A stretch of DNA of 56,843 nt, taken from JANQKX01 sp039028695. GTDB taxonomy: Bacteria > Pseudomonadota > Alphaproteobacteria > Kiloniellales > Kiloniellaceae. The DNA is taken from NCBI GenBank assembly GCA_039028695.1, contig JBCCHN010000019.1, positions 1 through 56,843 on the forward strand. Reading direction: 5' to 3'. The position numbers and the translations under genes are program-made. The notes under the pieces were generated by a model. It saw nothing but the letters and a program-made list of their open reading frames with translations. It searched no databases and was not told where the DNA came from. Every line of letters begins with the position of its first letter. Position 1 is the stretch's first letter. Of the stretch, positions 42,532 through 51,288 are shown in pieces.

Positions 42532-43860
42532 TTAATAGGATTCCAGATAGTAGCGGCATTGTTCCTCAAGGGTCTTACCCTCCAGGACCGCTAGCTCACT
42601 TTCCTTATGGACCCGGTAGGCTTCCGATAGCACGGGCCCCATCCAATCTTGCACCTGCGGCTCCCCGGCGAGGCGCGACATGGCTTCCTCCAGGGATTGC
42701 GGCAAGTGCTCAAGCTTGTGTTGTGCCTTTTCCTCCTCGCTGAGGGCCTCGGGGTCGCCCGTGGTCGGCAGCGGAGGGGCGAGCTTGTCGCGGATGCCTT
42801 GGAGGCCCGACCATACAAGCGCCCCCAAGGCCAGATAGGGATTGGCCGTGCCGTCGCAGGCCCGGAATTCGAAGTTAAAGGCAGTCTGGGGATTGCTGCC
42901 CGGCAAATCGATGAGGGGGCAAATGCGAACGCCAGCCTCCCGGTCCAGGACCCCCAGATTGTTGTACGACGCGCTCCAGCGATTGGGCTGTAGTCGCTGA
43001 TAGGAGATGGCCGATGGGGCCGTTAAGGCCGTGATTGCGGGCATGTACTTTAGCACGCCAGCGACGAAGGGCGCGGCGACCTTGCTGATGTGGTGGGGGG
43101 CCTGGGGATCATAAGAAACCGGACGCCCCTCCAAGTTTTGCAAACTGAAATGAATGTGAGTTCCATTCCCCACTAGGTTGGGTGCCAAAAGCGGCGTGAA
43201 AACAGCACGATGGCCGAAGGCGCGAGCCACGCCGCGGGCAATTTCTCTAAGGCGTACCGCGTCATCGGCGATGGTTACCCCGTGACGGGCTTTGCAGCTG
43301 ACCTCAAACTGGCTGGGGCCGTATTCCGGGTGGAACAGTTCGGGCTCAATCCCATTGTCCCGCAGCACTTTGAGGAGGGCGCCGGGAAAGGCCCCCGCCA
43401 GTCGCATGGCATCCTGCAGGTAGGCATCACCGCGTCTTTGCTCCTGACCCTCAAAATGGAATTCGTGTTCAAAGGCGCCAAAGAGCTGAAGGCCGGCCTC
43501 GTCTTTGAGGGCTTTTAGGGCCTGGGCCAACCATATCCTGGGACAGCCGGGCCAATCATCACCGTTGAGTTCGGTAAGGTCGGCCAGGATGAATCGCTCC
43601 GGAACATGGCCCTCGTTAAGGGAGGGGATGTGAGTTTCCGTCTCCAACGCGGGACGCATCAAGATTTCGTTGCGTGGCCCCCAGGGGGACTTAATGATCT
43701 CGCCAAAGGCGGTAATCATCAGACTGGTCGGCGCGATGCCAATGCCATGTTTAAGGTGCTTCTCCCGATCCTTAGCGGAAAAGCCTTTGCCCCTCACCTG
43801 GGCGGCATAATCGCTCACACAGAGCATGATCCATTCTTCGAAAGCCCTATCTGGCATCAT
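42532..43860 (-). CDS. Glutamine synthetase family protein (PuuA/GlnT-like)
   Basis: 442 residues. The catalytic domain shows GAFEHEFHF (metal Glu residues), GPSQFEVSC, NGTHIHFS and the ATP/substrate block YQRLQPNRWSASYNN, the layout of type-I-fold ligases such as gamma-glutamylputrescine synthetase. The N-terminal beta-grasp is divergent (FEEWIMLCVSDYAAQ, then GIGIAPTSL). Real GlnA enzymes are longer and have a conserved adenylylation Tyr loop that is not apparent, so an amine or amino-acid gamma-glutamylation is more likely than ammonia assimilation. Transcribed alone. Confidence 0.8.
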   Translation of the reverse strand: MMPDRAFEEWIMLCVSDYAAQVRGKGFSAKDREKHLKHGIGIAPTSLMITAFGEIIKSPWGPRNEILMRPALETETHIPSLNEGHVPERFILADLTELNGDDWPGCPRIWLAQALKALKDEAGLQLFGAFEHEFHFEGQEQRRGDAYLQDAMRLAGAFPGALLKVLRDNGIEPELFHPEYGPSQFEVSCKARHGVTIADDAVRLREIARGVARAFGHRAVFTPLLAPNLVGNGTHIHFSLQNLEGRPVSYDPQAPHHISKVAAPFVAGVLKYMPAITALTAPSAISYQRLQPNRWSASYNNLGVLDREAGVRICPLIDLPGSNPQTAFNFEFRACDGTANPYLALGALVWSGLQGIRDKLAPPLPTTGDPEALSEEEKAQHKLEHLPQSLEEAMSRLAGEPQVQDWMGPVLSEAYRVHKESELAVLEGKTLEEQCRYYLESY

Positions 43861-44021
43861 CGAATCCTTCTCGGGTCTTTACTAATGATGGAAGACCGCG
43901 GCTATGCCATGGGCCCTCACCAGGGCCATGGTAACGGTCCTCTGCCTAGAGGAGAAGGTGTGATCATGCCTTTTCAAGGGCCGGAACCCCAAACCTCACC
44001 TGAGTGATCGCCGAATTATGC

Positions 44022-44036
44022 TTAACCAAGTCTTAA
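44022..44036 (+). promoter_or_regulatory. CtrA box upstream of a small gene and chalcone-isomerase-like gene
   Basis: TTAA-CCAAGTC-TTAA is an exact TTAA-N7-TTAA match lying in the 190-base divergent gap between the glutamine-synthetase-like gene and the small plus-strand gene, 94 bases before the GTG at 44130. Confidence 0.6.
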
Positions 44037-44129
44037 TCCTGGCCCGATAGCGTGGCTAGCGACTGGAGAGGCGGTTCAGGACCTGCATCGGTATTGGACG
44101 GCCTTGTGAAGACAAAAAAGAGCAGACCC

Positions 44130-44372
44130 GTGACGGATAATGTTTACCACGCCCGTATTGCCGCTTTGTCCATGGCCCAATGTGCCTCTGTGGTGACCTT
44201 CTTGCGATCCCACGGCGAACAGGACCATGCGGCCAGCGTCGATCAAGCCATTGAGCGCATGACCGAGATCTTGGCCGCTGAGCTGGGCCGCGATGTCCTG
44301 ACCCAAGCTATGAATTGGGTTTCCGAGCAGACCTGGGACCAGACCAATCCTCCTTCAGCCGTTCCCCACTAG
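44130..44372 (+). CDS. Small hypothetical helical protein under a CtrA box
   Basis: 80 residues from the GTG at 44130 (other in-frame starts: GTG 44106 and 44052; the last would leave almost no leader after the CtrA box). All-helical look: ARIAALSMAQCASVVTFLR and HAASVDQAIERMTEILAAEL. No family recognised, no membrane segment. It is followed 28 bases later by the chalcone-isomerase-like gene in the same direction. Confidence 0.55.
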   Translation: MTDNVYHARIAALSMAQCASVVTFLRSHGEQDHAASVDQAIERMTEILAAELGRDVLTQAMNWVSEQTWDQTNPPSAVPH

Positions 44373-44400
44373 GCCGCCGCTTAATAAACTTGAGGCCATC

Positions 44401-44937
44401 GTGCTATCGGCTCTTTTGGGCCTTTGGATCTCCCTGCTGCCCACTGAGGCGGATGCCGCTGATTTCAAGCCACCGGAGATTCTTAAGGCTTTCGGCCAGA
44501 CGCTCATGCTCAACGGCTGTGCCTCAAGGGATATTCTGTGGATAGATCTCTATGATCTGGCGCTTTACCTGCCTTCGAGTAACGATAAAGTCGATGCAAC
44601 AGCACCGGACCGCCAGGCCAAAACTTTTTGGATCAAGGTGACCTACGACGGTTCGATCCCAAAGGGTATCCCATCCGAGCAATGGAAGGAGATCTTGAAA
44701 TCAGACCTGAGCCAGAAGGTGTTGGATCGGCTTGGCGTTGTCATCGGTAAGCTGAAGCAAGGAGATATTGTTCAGGTGCAGGCTGCGCCGGGCCAGGGGG
44801 ATCGCCTATACTTAAATGGACAGCTCGAATTTGATGAATCTCATGCAGATCTCAGCAAAGCGCTGACCACCCTTTGGCTGGGCCCGAACCCGGTTTCAAA
44901 AAACATGCGCCGGCTGCTATTGTTGGGCCATTGTTGA
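44401..44937 (+). CDS. Exported chalcone-isomerase-like protein
   Basis: 178 residues from a GTG. A signal peptide (about 1-19, SALLGLWISLLPTEADAAD) is followed by a chalcone-isomerase-like domain (FGQTLMLNGCASRDILWIDLYDLALYLP opening; IPSEQWKEILKSDLSQ). Bacterial members are periplasmic and of unknown function; catalytic residues of plant chalcone isomerase are not expected. Downstream of the small CtrA-box gene and 10 bases before the HAD gene. Confidence 0.78.
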   Translation: MLSALLGLWISLLPTEADAADFKPPEILKAFGQTLMLNGCASRDILWIDLYDLALYLPSSNDKVDATAPDRQAKTFWIKVTYDGSIPKGIPSEQWKEILKSDLSQKVLDRLGVVIGKLKQGDIVQVQAAPGQGDRLYLNGQLEFDESHADLSKALTTLWLGPNPVSKNMRRLLLLGHC

Positions 44938-44947
44938 GGGGGGGGAG

Positions 44948-45655
44948 ATGGTGGCCAAGGCCCTGGTCTTTGATGTTTTTGGAACCTGCGTGGATTGGCG
45001 CACGACGATTATCAACGAGGGACGCTTCCTGGGTCAGGAAAAAGGTCTTGGCCATGTGGACTGGGCCGCTTTCGCCGATGCGTGGCGGGCGGGCTATCAA
45101 CCGGCCATGGAGGAAGTTCGCACTGGTCGCAGGAATTGGACCATCCTCGATGTGCTGCACCGGGAAAACCTGGAACGGCTGCTCCCACAGTTTGACATTT
45201 CGGGTTTGGATGACGGTGATATTGATCATCTCAATCGGGTTTGGCACCGATTGCAGCCCTGGCCCGATGTGGTCTCAGGGCTGAGGCGCTTGAAGGAAAA
45301 GTTTGTTATCGGCCCTCTCTCCAACGGCAACGTGGCGCTGTTGGTGAACATGGCGAAACGATCCGGGTTACCTTGGGATGTGATCCTGGGCGCCGAGGTG
45401 GCCGGACATTACAAGCCCCAGCCTAAGGCCTATCTAACCGCGGTCCGACTTTTGGGGCTTGCCCCTGATCAGGTCATGATGGTGGCCGCCCATAATAGTG
45501 ATTTACAGGCGGCCGGCGCCCTGGGCCTTAAAACGGCCTTTGTGCCCCGCCCCACCGAACATGGTCCCGACCAAGCCGAGGATTTGGTGCCGACCCACGA
45601 TTACGACCTGGTGGCGACGGACTTTGGGAATTTGGCCGACCAACTGGGTGCCTAA
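44948..45655 (+). CDS. HAD-superfamily hydrolase, type II (S)-2-haloacid dehalogenase
   Basis: 235 residues. Nucleophile Asp9 in LVFDVFGTCVDWR, Ser/Asn of motif II in GPLSNGN, Lys of motif III in YKPQPKAYL, and motif IV VAAHNSDLQAAGALGLKTAFV, the pattern of L-2-haloacid dehalogenases. Removes halide from (S)-2-haloacids giving (R)-2-hydroxyacids; related enzymes have other substrates. The 3' end overlaps the convergent gluQ by four bases. Confidence 0.88.
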   Translation: MVAKALVFDVFGTCVDWRTTIINEGRFLGQEKGLGHVDWAAFADAWRAGYQPAMEEVRTGRRNWTILDVLHRENLERLLPQFDISGLDDGDIDHLNRVWHRLQPWPDVVSGLRRLKEKFVIGPLSNGNVALLVNMAKRSGLPWDVILGAEVAGHYKPQPKAYLTAVRLLGLAPDQVMMVAAHNSDLQAAGALGLKTAFVPRPTEHGPDQAEDLVPTHDYDLVATDFGNLADQLGA

Positions 45656-46518
45656 GCTATCGGATCGGGAAACCCAGCCAGGCGGCGAACGGCGGCCGCC
45701 GACCGGCCCTGGTCCCTCAACTGTCGAATGGACAGAGCATCGTGCCGCTTGGCCAATCGCTGTCCCCGGTCATCGGTGATGAGGTTGTGATGATGCCAAG
45801 TGGGCACCGGCAGGGATAGCAGGGCTTGCAAGAGGCGATGCACGTGGGTCGCCTCAAAGAGGTCTTCGCCGCGTGTAACCAAGGTTACGTCCTGATCCGC
45901 ATCATCCAGCACAACGGCCAGGTGATAACTGGCGGCAATATCCTTTCGGGCCAGCACCACATCGCCAAAAACCTGCGGCTGCGCGTCTTGCTTACCTTTG
46001 CTCAGGTCCATCCATGACAGAGGGCCCGCTTGTTCCATGGCCGCCGTCATATCCAGGCGCAGGGCGTAGCTTTCGCCACTTTCCTGTCGTGCCCGTCGCG
46101 TGGCCGGCGAAAGGGACTGGCAGGTTCCAGGATAAAGCGGTCCGTCCGGGCCATGGGGCGCAGAGGGTGCTTGAGCAATCTCTTGCTGAATGGCCTTTCG
46201 GGTGCAAAAGCAGGGGTAAAGGAGGTCCATTTCTTGAAGTGAATCTAGGGCTTTGGCGTAACGATCCAATTCCTCGGATTGTCGGCGCACCGGCTTTGGC
46301 CACCTCAAGCCCAGCCAGGTCAAGTCCACCATAATGGCTTGCTCGAAATCAGGGCGACTGCGGCCCGGATCAAGATCCTCTATGCGCAGCAAAAATGTAC
46401 CGTTTGCGGCTTGCGCGGCCTTCCAGGTGAAAAGCGCCGAGTGGGCATGACCCAGATGTAAATATCCGGTTGGGGAGGGCGCAAAGCGGGTGATTACCCG
46501 CGACAGAGGGGCGGTCAT
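45652..46518 (-). CDS. gluQ: Glutamyl-Q tRNA(Asp) synthetase
   Basis: 288 residues, a truncated glutamyl-tRNA synthetase without anticodon-binding domain. HIGH-type motif HLGH (21-24), zinc ligands Cys103, Cys105, Tyr129 and Cys133 (PCFCTRK, YPGTC), and a KLSKR-like loop RLAKRHDA. It glutamylates queuosine at the wobble position of tRNA-Asp rather than the tRNA end. Convergent with the HAD gene; divergent from the 3-methyladenine glycosylase with a 36-base spacer. Confidence 0.93.
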   Translation of the reverse strand: MTAPLSRVITRFAPSPTGYLHLGHAHSALFTWKAAQAANGTFLLRIEDLDPGRSRPDFEQAIMVDLTWLGLRWPKPVRRQSEELDRYAKALDSLQEMDLLYPCFCTRKAIQQEIAQAPSAPHGPDGPLYPGTCQSLSPATRRARQESGESYALRLDMTAAMEQAGPLSWMDLSKGKQDAQPQVFGDVVLARKDIAASYHLAVVLDDADQDVTLVTRGEDLFEATHVHRLLQALLSLPVPTWHHHNLITDDRGQRLAKRHDALSIRQLRDQGRSAAAVRRLAGFPDPIA

Positions 46519-46554
46519 GGCCTTATAACCTGTGGCGCGGCTCAGGCGCTTTGA

Positions 46555-47226
46555 GTGACTGATCCACCAAACATAGATGAGGTGCTGGTGTCCGCTCCAC
46601 CCGATAATTCCCTGAGGCCCGCTTTGGAGGCCCTGAGCGACGTCGATGCAGACATGGCGCGACTTTATCGGTCCTGCGGGTTGCCGCCGGTGCGCGGTAC
46701 GGAACCCGGCTTTGCCGGCTTGATTTCAATCATTGTCGGGCAACAGGTATCAACCCATGCCGCAGCGGCCATTTTAGACCGTCTGCGGCAAGCCTTGCCC
46801 AAAACAACCGCGGATGGGTTCTTGGAACTGACCGAGCAGGACTTAAGGGATGCCGGGTTCAGCCGCGCCAAAATCCGCTATGGACGGGCTCTGGCAGATG
46901 CGGTTGTTGCTGGCGATCTGGATTTTGGCGCGCTTGATCAGATGGAGGATGAAGAGGTGATGACCGCCCTGATGGGGGTGCCGGGTATCGGCCGCTGGTC
47001 GGCGGAGGTTTATCTGCTCTTTGCCATGAAGCGGCCGGATGTCTGGCCGGCGGGGGACCTGGCGGTGGTGGTGGCCCTGCAGAAGGCCAAGGGATTGCCG
47101 GAACGACCCACCGAGAAGGAAATGCGACGCCTTGCGGAGGCTTGGCGTCCGCACCGAAGCGCCGCGGCCCGGCTTTTGTGGCATGCCTACCGGCATCCCG
47201 GTGTTGCCTTTCCCCCAGGGGAATAG
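46555..47226 (+). CDS. alkA: DNA-3-methyladenine glycosylase II (AlkA/HhH-GPD)
   Basis: 223 residues from a GTG. The HhH-GPD motif GVPGIGRWSAEVYLLFAM is followed by the catalytic Asp in PAGDLAVVVAL. Excises alkylated bases such as 3-methyladenine to start base-excision repair. It is shorter than E. coli AlkA, lacking the N-terminal beta domain, as in many alphaproteobacterial forms. No iron-sulfur cysteines at the C-terminus, which excludes the endonuclease III/MutY branch. Confidence 0.9.
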   Translation: MTDPPNIDEVLVSAPPDNSLRPALEALSDVDADMARLYRSCGLPPVRGTEPGFAGLISIIVGQQVSTHAAAAILDRLRQALPKTTADGFLELTEQDLRDAGFSRAKIRYGRALADAVVAGDLDFGALDQMEDEEVMTALMGVPGIGRWSAEVYLLFAMKRPDVWPAGDLAVVVALQKAKGLPERPTEKEMRRLAEAWRPHRSAAARLLWHAYRHPGVAFPPGE

Positions 47227-47294
47227 TCTGCTACTCAACGGCCCTTAGGGATCACGTTTAAAGGTCGAGTTCGGCCTGCAAGGATAACAGCTTC

Positions 47295-47963
47295 ATGTCA
47301 GATACGATTGCGATCGATGGGCCACGCCAGGGTCCCGAGTCGGGCGGTGCGGCCAACTCACTGGTGGTTTTTTTGCACGGCTTGGGCGCCGATGGCAACG
47401 ACCTGATATCCTTGGCGCCGCTGTTGGGGCAACTCCTGCCGGATACGGCCTTTGTGGCCCCTGATGCACCCCAACCCTGCGATATGGCGCCCACGGGCCG
47501 GCAGTGGTTCAGTTTGCAGACCAGAGACGCAGACGAATACTTGGCGGGCGTTTCCTCGGCGGCCCCGGTGTTGGACGCGTTCCTTGATCAGGAGCTGGAA
47601 AAGCTCGGTCTGAGTGAAGATCGTCTGGCGGTGATCGGTTTTTCTCAGGGCACGATGACCGCCCTCTACACCTGTCCGCGCCGACCCAATCCCTGTGCCG
47701 CCATCGTGGGATTTTCCGGTAGCCTCATCGCGCCGGAGCGGCTGGCAGAAGAGACTAAAAGCCGTCCTCCCATTTTACTGGTCCACGGGGAAGCCGACCC
47801 GGTGGTGCCCTTTCAGGCCATGCCGGCGGCGGCCCAAGCACTGGTCGCCGCCGGTTTTGAGGTATCGGCCCATGCTCGGCCTGGCCTGGCCCATGGCATT
47901 GACCAGGAAGGCCTTCAGCTTTGCGCCGCAATGCTGGTCAAAGCACTGGGCGGGACCCAATAA
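47295..47963 (+). CDS. Carboxylesterase/phospholipase (alpha/beta hydrolase)
   Basis: 222 residues with HGLGADGNDL near the N-terminus, nucleophile Ser117 in GFSQG, Asp of GEADPVVPF and His of LAHGIDQEGL. This is the acyl-protein-thioesterase-like carboxylesterase family. Natural substrate unknown. ATG follows GGATAACAGCTTC. It stands between alkA (68-base gap, same direction) and the convergent peroxiredoxin-like gene. Confidence 0.88.
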   Translation: MSDTIAIDGPRQGPESGGAANSLVVFLHGLGADGNDLISLAPLLGQLLPDTAFVAPDAPQPCDMAPTGRQWFSLQTRDADEYLAGVSSAAPVLDAFLDQELEKLGLSEDRLAVIGFSQGTMTALYTCPRRPNPCAAIVGFSGSLIAPERLAEETKSRPPILLVHGEADPVVPFQAMPAAAQALVAAGFEVSAHARPGLAHGIDQEGLQLCAAMLVKALGGTQ

Positions 47964-47985
47964 GCCCGATACTCTGCTCGGCTGA

Positions 47986-48498
47986 TCAGCCGGTTCCCCG
48001 GATCGGATAGCCGTTGTCTTGAGAATAGGCGATGCCACCCAAGATGCTGTTCAGGTTCGGGCGCGAGAAGGGCGAGTTGGAAATGTCCAAAATCTGCAGA
48101 TTGCCCTCGGGGTTTACCACAAAAAGGCCCGGTTCGGCGAAGGGCCGGTCGGTTTCCTGGGGCGACCGCGGGGTGGATACATAAAGGCCCAGGCGGCGCA
48201 TTTGCTCCACGCTCATGTCGTAGGCGACGGGAATGTCCAGGCCGATCTTTTCCGCTTGTGCGCTGGCCTTTTCCTGCGGGTCCCCGGAAACCACCAAGAG
48301 GTCGACGTCGCGTTCGGCGAATTTTCCGGCCATTTCTTGCAGTTCTGCTAAATAATTGTCGCAAAGCGGGCAATGCTTGCCGCGATAAATAAGCACCATT
48401 TGCCAACGGCCGGTGCCGCCGATTTGGGCGGTTGTTCCGGCTAAAGAAGGGACCTCAAGTTCGGGCATGGCCGCGCCGGCGGCAAGTTTCTGATTCAT
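47986..48498 (-). CDS. Peroxiredoxin-like (AhpC/TSA) protein
   Basis: 170 residues from the ATG at 48498 (MNQKLAAGAAMPELEVP); an open frame extends further to 48639 but without family similarity. Thioredoxin fold with a CxxC at Cys43-Pro-Leu-Cys46 (YRGKHCPLCDNYL), where peroxiredoxins normally have T-x-x-C. This redoxin subgroup often carries that variation. Soluble, no signal peptide. Probably reduces peroxides or disulfides; the exact role is unknown. Confidence 0.8.
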   Translation of the reverse strand: MNQKLAAGAAMPELEVPSLAGTTAQIGGTGRWQMVLIYRGKHCPLCDNYLAELQEMAGKFAERDVDLLVVSGDPQEKASAQAEKIGLDIPVAYDMSVEQMRRLGLYVSTPRSPQETDRPFAEPGLFVVNPEGNLQILDISNSPFSRPNLNSILGGIAYSQDNGYPIRGTG

Positions 48499-48755
48499 GG
48501 TCGAAAAACTCCAAGACGTGATTTTCTCTGCAAGACGTAGTTCAAGAGGGACCATAGGCCCTGGCGTGCTCGCAGAGAAATCACATGGGCTTGATCCGTC
48601 GCCCCTACAGTGGGCGCCTTTGTCATAAAAGAGCAACATCTACAATATCTTGTGTGCATGCGCCGCATGGGCTATCAATTTGTTGACGGTTCTTGGAAAG
48701 GCTGAAAGGGCTACAGGAAATACGGAGCGCGGATTACCACAGGAGGTAAAAGAGC

Positions 48756-49316
48756 GTGACCGCTGGTGTACAGACTTATCCCGCATTGGTTCTCAATGCC
48801 GACTTTCGGCCCTTGAGCTATTTCCCTTTGTCTCTTTGGTCCTGGCAGGACTCCATCAAAGCGGTTTTTTTGGACCGCGTGAACATCGTCTCCGAATACG
48901 ACAGTTATGTTCACTCGCCTTCCATGGAAATGAAACTGCCCAGCGTCATTGCGCTGAAAGAATACATCCAGATGGACCGGCGGCCGGCCTTTACTCGCTT
49001 TAACGTCTTCCTACGGGATACTTTTTTGTGCCAGTACTGCGGGTCGGGTTTTTCCGCCGAGGAGCTGACCTTCGATCACATCATTCCCCGCTCGCGCGGC
49101 GGCCGCACGACCTGGACCAACGTGGTGACGGCTTGCCAATCCTGTAACTTGATGAAGGGCAGCCGCCTGTTGCGTGAAACTCAAATGAGTCTGCTGCGCC
49201 CCGTCCAATGCCCCACCACGCAGGAATTGCAGCGCAACGGACGAGCCTTTCCCCCCAATTATCTGCATGAAAGCTGGCGGGATTTTCTTTACTGGGATTC
49301 TGAATTGGAATCCTAA
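48756..49316 (+). CDS. HNH endonuclease family protein
   Basis: 186 residues from a GTG with a full AGGAGGT ribosome site. An HNH fold lies at about 85-135: CQYCGSGFSAEELTFDHIIPRSRGG and NVVTACQSCNLMKGSRL, with two CxxC pairs binding structural zinc, the His of DHI, and the Asn. This is a chromosomal family near-universal in alphaproteobacteria and not obviously linked to mobile DNA. Function unknown. Convergent with coq7 (four-base overlap). Confidence 0.9.
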   Translation: MTAGVQTYPALVLNADFRPLSYFPLSLWSWQDSIKAVFLDRVNIVSEYDSYVHSPSMEMKLPSVIALKEYIQMDRRPAFTRFNVFLRDTFLCQYCGSGFSAEELTFDHIIPRSRGGRTTWTNVVTACQSCNLMKGSRLLRETQMSLLRPVQCPTTQELQRNGRAFPPNYLHESWRDFLYWDSELES

Positions 49317-49912
49317 ACCCTCTCCGATAGCCAAATGGCCAAGCGCGAACCCGCTTTGATACCTGCGGTTAGTAATTCGTAGCCCGGCGTCTCCTCGGCC
49401 CCTTCCTCCAGGCCGATATCGCGGTGTTCCAGCTCCTCGGCACGGAATTTCTCGATGGTTTGGCGTAGGTCGAATTCGTCCTCGCCCAAGGCTTCCGCTT
49501 GTTTGGCGTAGTGCTCGTCAATCACCTCTTCCACCGCGACCGTGCAAGCCATGGCGGCTTTTTCACCCATCAGCGCGGTGGCGGCTCCCAGGGCAAAGCC
49601 TGCCACATGCCAAACCGGCTGAAGTGCCGTGGGGCGAATCCTGCGTTCCAGCAGCATGTGGTTAAAGGTCTCGAGGTGATATAGTTCTTGATCGTACATG
49701 TGTTGGATGGTCTCAGCCTTGGGATGCTCCAGTCCAAGAACCGCCAATTGCCCTTCGTAAATGCGCCGGGCGCCGTATTCGCCGGCCTGGTCCACCCGAA
49801 TAAAGGAGGCAATCTGATCTTCGGGGCTGGGGTCTCCAGGCAGGCGCCGTTTCGGTTTATCAGCCTTAGCCGGGCCGGTCGGCGTGTCGTTTTGCATTTC
49901 GTCTTTGATCAT
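49313..49912 (-). CDS. coq7: Demethoxyubiquinone hydroxylase Coq7
   Basis: 199 residues from the ATG at 49912, whose ATGA overlaps the dsbB stop. Diiron ferritin-like ligands are visible in FIRVDQAGEYGA, LYHLETFNH, EEVIDEHY and EELEHRDIG. Hydroxylates demethoxyubiquinone in the last ring-modifying steps of ubiquinone synthesis. The N-terminal 25 residues are disordered. Co-translation with dsbB fits the DsbB need for quinone. Confidence 0.94.
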   Translation of the reverse strand: MIKDEMQNDTPTGPAKADKPKRRLPGDPSPEDQIASFIRVDQAGEYGARRIYEGQLAVLGLEHPKAETIQHMYDQELYHLETFNHMLLERRIRPTALQPVWHVAGFALGAATALMGEKAAMACTVAVEEVIDEHYAKQAEALGEDEFDLRQTIEKFRAEELEHRDIGLEEGAEETPGYELLTAGIKAGSRLAIWLSERV

Positions 49913-50412
49913 GCTTGGCTTTTCCTCGTAACACTTCGTCGTAGGGCCCAGAAGCAAAAGGCAGCAAAGGCCAGCGACGCGATGACATTATAGCCGGCGA
50001 TGGAAAGTCCGAACAGGGACCACGGAATTTCATCACAAAAGGCAACAGGTTGATTCAAAAGTTGATTGACCATCTCTTCAGCCGAAGCGTTGGGGTCCAG
50101 TGTTGGGGCATGGCATTCGGCGGTACCTTCCCACCATCTCTGCTCCACCCCCACATGAAAAAAGGCGATCCCGGCGCCGGCGAGAAAACCAACTCCGGAA
50201 AGACCCACAAAAATTCGCCTGATCGCGGCATGTGACGCGAAAAGCAATGCCAAGACACCAAGCGCCATCGTTGCACCGTAGGCATAACGCTGGTACCAGC
50301 ACAGCACGCAGGGCTCAAGGCCGCCCCAATATTGTGAGGCAAAGGCCGTTCCCAAAGCTGCCAAGCAGACTGCCACGATGATGACGGGTACGGTTCTGGG
50401 GTTTGCGAGCAT
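49909..50412 (-). CDS. dsbB: Disulfide bond formation protein DsbB
   Basis: 167 residues, four membrane helices. The first periplasmic loop has CVLC before WYQRY, the second has Cys in AECHAP and AFCDE, the two redox pairs of DsbB. Reoxidises DsbA and passes electrons to ubiquinone. First of the dsbB-coq7 pair on the minus strand. Confidence 0.93.
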   Translation of the reverse strand: MLANPRTVPVIIVAVCLAALGTAFASQYWGGLEPCVLCWYQRYAYGATMALGVLALLFASHAAIRRIFVGLSGVGFLAGAGIAFFHVGVEQRWWEGTAECHAPTLDPNASAEEMVNQLLNQPVAFCDEIPWSLFGLSIAGYNVIASLAFAAFCFWALRRSVTRKSQA

Positions 50413-50505
50413 TTGCCCTCTTTCAGCAATATTTCAATCGTGGTCCGCCGCGTCGGCAAGGCGGTGCCAAATCGGATTGATTGCCAAGTTAGGATAATTG
50501 CCGGG

Positions 50506-51087
50506 TTAGAACAAATACTTGATCGCCAGGAAACCGCCGAATAGAAGGACAAAAAATGCGGTGGCGAGCCAGGGCAGGTATTTTTCGATGAAGACCCTGA
50601 TGGGCTCGCCGAACTTCCACAGCAATGCAGCCAACAGGAAAAAGCGGGCGCCCCTCGATAAGACCGAGGCGATTATGAAGACCGTCAGGTTGAGATCTAA
50701 GGCGCCACTGGCAATGGTGATGACCTTATAGGGAAAGGGCGTGAAGCCCGCGGCTGCGACAATCCAGGCACCCCACTCGTCATAGCGCTGCTGAAAATCG
50801 CCGAATTTCTCACCATAGCCGTAAAAATCCATAACGGGTTGGCCGATGGTGTCGAAGAGCAAGAGACCGATAGCATAGCCCAACAAGCCGCCCAGAACCG
50901 AGGAAACCGTGCAGATCGTCGCAATCAGCCAGGCTCTTTTCGGGGCGGCCAGGATCATGGGAATGATCAAAATATCCGGCGGGATGGGAAAGACCGAGGA
51001 CTCGATAAAGGATATGCCGGCTAAAACCCACAGGGCATGGGGATGTCCGGCCAAACCCATGGTCCAATCGTACAAGCGCCGTAACAC
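50506..51087 (-). CDS. YqaA/DedA-family (SNARE-associated) membrane protein
   Basis: 193 residues from a GTG. Several hydrophobic segments with the YqaA-type start RLYDWTMGLAGHPHALWVLAGISFIESSVFPIPPDI and the AAGFTPFPYKVITIASGAL loop. The DedA superfamily includes undecaprenyl-phosphate and lipid scramblases; YqaA members are uncharacterised. It is upstream of dsbB in the same direction with a 93-base gap. Confidence 0.88.
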   Translation of the reverse strand: MLRRLYDWTMGLAGHPHALWVLAGISFIESSVFPIPPDILIIPMILAAPKRAWLIATICTVSSVLGGLLGYAIGLLLFDTIGQPVMDFYGYGEKFGDFQQRYDEWGAWIVAAAGFTPFPYKVITIASGALDLNLTVFIIASVLSRGARFFLLAALLWKFGEPIRVFIEKYLPWLATAFFVLLFGGFLAIKYLF

Positions 51088-51288
51088 GTCTCAGACTTCC
51101 CCCAAAATACCTCAAAGCTCCCTAAACGCCCCAAAAAACCTAGGGGACAAGGCGATATCGCCACATTCCAACGAGTCGTCTTAATAAAAAGATAAAATCC
51201 TGACGCCTTGTTGCGATGCGGCAAAATTACGAGACCTGGATGGGCAAATAGATCATAATCACGCGATGTTAGATTTTGGATTGATCCA

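Noticed and set aside
49313..49957. Longer coq7 start at 49957
   Set aside because: The ATG at 49912 forms an ATGA overlap with dsbB; the extra 15 residues lie inside dsbB and do not resemble a Coq7 N-terminus.
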